NCBI GenBank assembly: GCA_963921425.1
Contig: OY992833.1
Span: 28,320,698 to 28,384,697, forward strand
DNA from: Dryas octopetala
Taxonomy: Eukaryota; Streptophyta; Magnoliopsida; Rosales; Rosaceae
Length of the DNA: 64,000 nt
Reading direction: 5' to 3'
The notes beneath the pieces are model-generated. The model ran no database searches. It had not been told where the DNA came from and saw only the letters and a program-made list of their open reading frames with translations. Below, in pieces: positions 61,426 through 64,000 of this stretch. Every line of letters starts with the position of its first letter. The first letter of the stretch is position 1. Made by a program: the position numbers and the translations under genes.

Positions 61426-62267
61426 GTAGTAGGGCACTAGGGCCATCACACATTTAAAGCTCAGGGTCATTCCTCACTCTTTACTCGATGGTAAATTAAA
61501 GAAGGTGTGGGTGGTTGTCCTTTTGCTTTTGTTATATTATTACATTAATTACTTTATTACAAAGTTACAAACATGTGGTGCATTCAATCATGGCTAAGCC
61601 CCTCGCTATGGCTATGAGCCTATGACCCACCTCTTACATGCTCCCTCTGCCCATATGTCTCTTACCAAGTTTGGTCCCTGCGAAAATGAAATCCGGCCCA
61701 ATTCAGGCCCTGATCTTGAGCCTAATTGCTTGTGCCCAGGCTTCTTACCAATCTAGCAAGATGACTGTGGGCTGAGCCCAGAAAAGTTCTAAGAGTTGTT
61801 GTGCACAAGTTTTATCCAATTGAATATTTTTTCACAATAGTTTAATTTGAATTTAATTCTCTCCCATGTGCTGCTTTACATTTTACAAGCAAGCTATAAA
61901 TTTCAAGAACATGGGGATTTTAATGGTTGCAGCCACCGATGAAGCTCATGTTGTGTCTCTAAATTTTTATATTCTCTAGTCTAAGCCATTTATAACCTTT
62001 GTCCCCAAAGCACTGTACACGATAAGGTTATGGTTTCAAATTAAGGTCAAGGATCTGAATCCACAAAGTCCATATATTACATGCATTTCATCAAATATTA
62101 CATAAACTAAACTGAGGTATAATGATTCTGTAAATGTAGCTATGGATTCTCTTACTTTTATTGGCCAAAAAAACTTGGTCCTCCTGCTAAAATGGGTTGA
62201 GTATTGTTCTATTTCCCTGAGTTTGTTAAAGTGGGTGTAGCCGTGTAGGTTTGGGCTGCAGGGAACA
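59999..62267. other. AT-rich intergenic DNA
   Basis: No gene is supported. It contains A or T homopolymers (60236-60252, 60509-60519, 60952-60967) and one very long CT tract, listed separately. Confidence 0.5.
61339..61421 (+). repeat. (CT)n microsatellite, 83 bp
   Basis: About 41 uninterrupted CT units, the longest microsatellite in the window. It is far from any recognised gene. Confidence 0.95.
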
Positions 62268-62275
62268 AATCAAAC

Positions 62276-62790
62276 TAGAGGTGTCAAACGGGCCGGCCCG
62301 GCCCGGCCCGACCCGTTTAAGTTGAGTCCATCGTGCTTTCGTGCCGTGCTCGGGCCGGCCCATATAGTTAAGATCTAAGCCCAGCACGGCCCATGGCCCG
62401 CGGGCCATTCGTGCTCGTGTCGTGCCTTAAACGGGCCGGCCCACGGACCTATTTTTATTTTTATTTTTTATGGTGATAAAACTAATCTTATGATATTTTT
62501 TCTTATTTATAATTAAATATTAACATTATTTTTCATGAAAATTGAATATTTTTGTTGAAAAGTTCTTTAAAAATAGAAAAAACAATGTTAAAATAGTCGT
62601 GCCTAATTCGGGCCCATTTCGTGCCCGTGCTCGTGCCGTGCTTGGCCCGTGTCGTGCTCGTGCCGTGCCGTGCCCGATGGGCTAAAAACTTCGGCCCAGC
62701 CCGGCCCATTTAATCGTGCCGTGCCGTGCCTATTTTAATCGTGCCGTGCCGTGTCGTGCTCGGGCCGGCCCGACCCGTTTGACACCTCTA
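62276..62790. mobile_element. non-autonomous hAT-like element, 515 bp, GC-rich ends
   Basis: The terminal inverted repeats begin TAGAGGTGTCAAACGGG on both sides (17 identical bases) and are flanked by a perfect 8-bp target-site duplication AATCAAAC (62268-62275 and 62791-62798), the hAT signature. Both sub-terminal regions are built of short GGCCGGCCCG and CGTGCCGTGC repeats around an AT-rich centre (62450-62590). No transposase is encoded. The contrast between very GC-rich ends and AT-rich core is striking. Confidence 0.9.
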
Positions 62791-62798
62791 AATCAAAC

Positions 62799-64000
62799 AG
62801 TGTAGCTAGTGCTATTGTAGCTGTCTACCACAACATAATAATTGGGTTGGTGATTTGGAAAAATAATATATATCTTGTTCTTGTACCTTGTTTTGTTGGG
62901 TTCCCTTTATTTCTTTTTTGTTCCTACATATAATCCAAGTAATTAAACTAATGTTTTTGCTGCAGATAATTAAACAAGTAATTAATGTTAGTTTATGGGT
63001 TATGATCAGTACTTCCCAGATGACCATCCACCAATTTTCCTAACTCAACAACATTAATGGCTGGGGGCAGGAAGTCTTTGGAGTGGGTCTAGAACTCAAC
63101 AAAAATTGTTGACACCAAGAATAAAGAATTAGCTAAGTATCAGATCATCCTTCTGATTTTAATGTAGTTGTTAGATATTCTCTGTCCTCCTCCTCCTCAG
63201 TCCTGAGCATTGAGTGTGATTGCACCTAACTAGGATATTATTTGCTTCTTGATTATTTTTTTCTGGTACTTTATTGAATATATATCAGATAATGACATAA
63301 ACTTATACAAAGGTGCATGGGAATTAGAAAATGCATACAAGAACTTAATAGAGCATCAATCAATTAATCTCTAAAATCTCATTACTACCTAGTTTTGTTC
63401 TTATAAGACATCAAAGTCTAGTTTTTCGTTTGATTATTTCTTCATTTGGTAGGTGGAAATAAGCCTTGACCCGAATTAAGTATCTTTTCTTTACGGCTTA
63501 ACTAACTTTTAACACGGCCACACAGGTGGACTCGCTAGCTAGTCCATTTCAACTATATTAAGACAAATGCCTAATCAAAGACAAAAGCAACTAATTATTG
63601 TTTTTAAGATATGGGTTGCTTGAGTATCCCATTGTGATTAAGGACTTCCACTTACAACATTAATTGCATTATTTATGTTAATAAACTATTATTTTTACTC
63701 ATACTCAATTTTTTTAATGCGCACAAGTTTAGCAATCATTAATTATGGAACATGATTTTCATGCATTAGAATTTTAGGACTACATATTTTGAAATTTAAA
63801 TGCTTTTTTTCTTTATTTTATTTAAAAATAGACAGACTTCAAATCATTTTATAGATATGAGTTACCATAAAGATTAAGCTATTAAATTTTGCCATTAAAT
63901 TTGTTTATAAGTCATACAATATAATGAATATATGTACTATAGACTAACTGAATTAATAACAAGCATGCGAAATTCACCATAGAATACCAAACTCTACTTA
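62799..64000. other. AT-rich intergenic DNA to the window end
   Basis: I see no open frame with coding character, RNA gene or repeat structure in this stretch. Confidence 0.5.

Overview
This is nuclear DNA from a flowering plant, most likely a core eudicot. The genes have many GT-AG introns, the intergenic DNA is AT-rich with long (CT)n/(GA)n and poly-A/T runs, and plant-only families are present: AGO7, a VIK-type ankyrin-Raf kinase, a plastid DUF3110 protein and an OSCA/CSC1 channel. The species cannot be named from the sequence; a woody rosid such as a member of the Rosaceae is only a guess. I rebuilt the exon structures by hand from splice signals, reading-frame continuity and family conservation.

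Layout. 1-44 (-): start of a possible unidentified gene. 2230-4060 (+): p24-delta cargo receptor. 4828-8562 (-): VIK-like ankyrin-kinase, convergent with p24. 9025-9143: foldback; 10089-11779: 1.7-kb TIR element. 11977-13224 (-): plastid DUF3110 protein. 13945-15871 (-): VTI12-type Qb-SNARE. 16887-18161 (-): proteasome subunit RPN6, with a 5'-leader intron reaching 19557. 21458-27404 (+): OSCA2/HYP1-type channel. 27405-32176: intergenic DNA with a MITE and a short tandem duplication. 32177-35702 (+): AGO7. 37074-39199: solo LTR carrying an 83-bp minisatellite. 40767-42562 (-): UXT-type prefoldin-like protein. 43691-44767 (-) and 48682-49683 (+): two divergent, single-exon six-TM membrane proteins that look like distant homologues; between them lie a second solo LTR, a small MITE and a 519-bp hAT-like element. 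51940-56734 (-): DHHC palmitoyltransferase. 56735-64000: no gene seen; it holds two TIR elements with target-site duplications and an 83-bp (CT)n tract.

The genes are a housekeeping and regulatory neighbourhood, not one pathway. Several serve membrane traffic or membrane biology (p24, VTI12, DHHC enzyme, OSCA channel, two polytopic proteins). Others serve protein quality control (RPN6, UXT) or small-RNA silencing (AGO7). From memory, the gene content matches two duplicated Arabidopsis segments, At1g26650-26690 and At1g69420-69460, merged into one block. That suggests the window keeps an ancestral gene order that Arabidopsis split by whole-genome duplication and gene loss. I found no new biological system. 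The most notable items are this merged synteny block, the split membrane-protein pair, the LTR-borne minisatellite, and several mobile elements whose ends are fixed by perfect target-site duplications.
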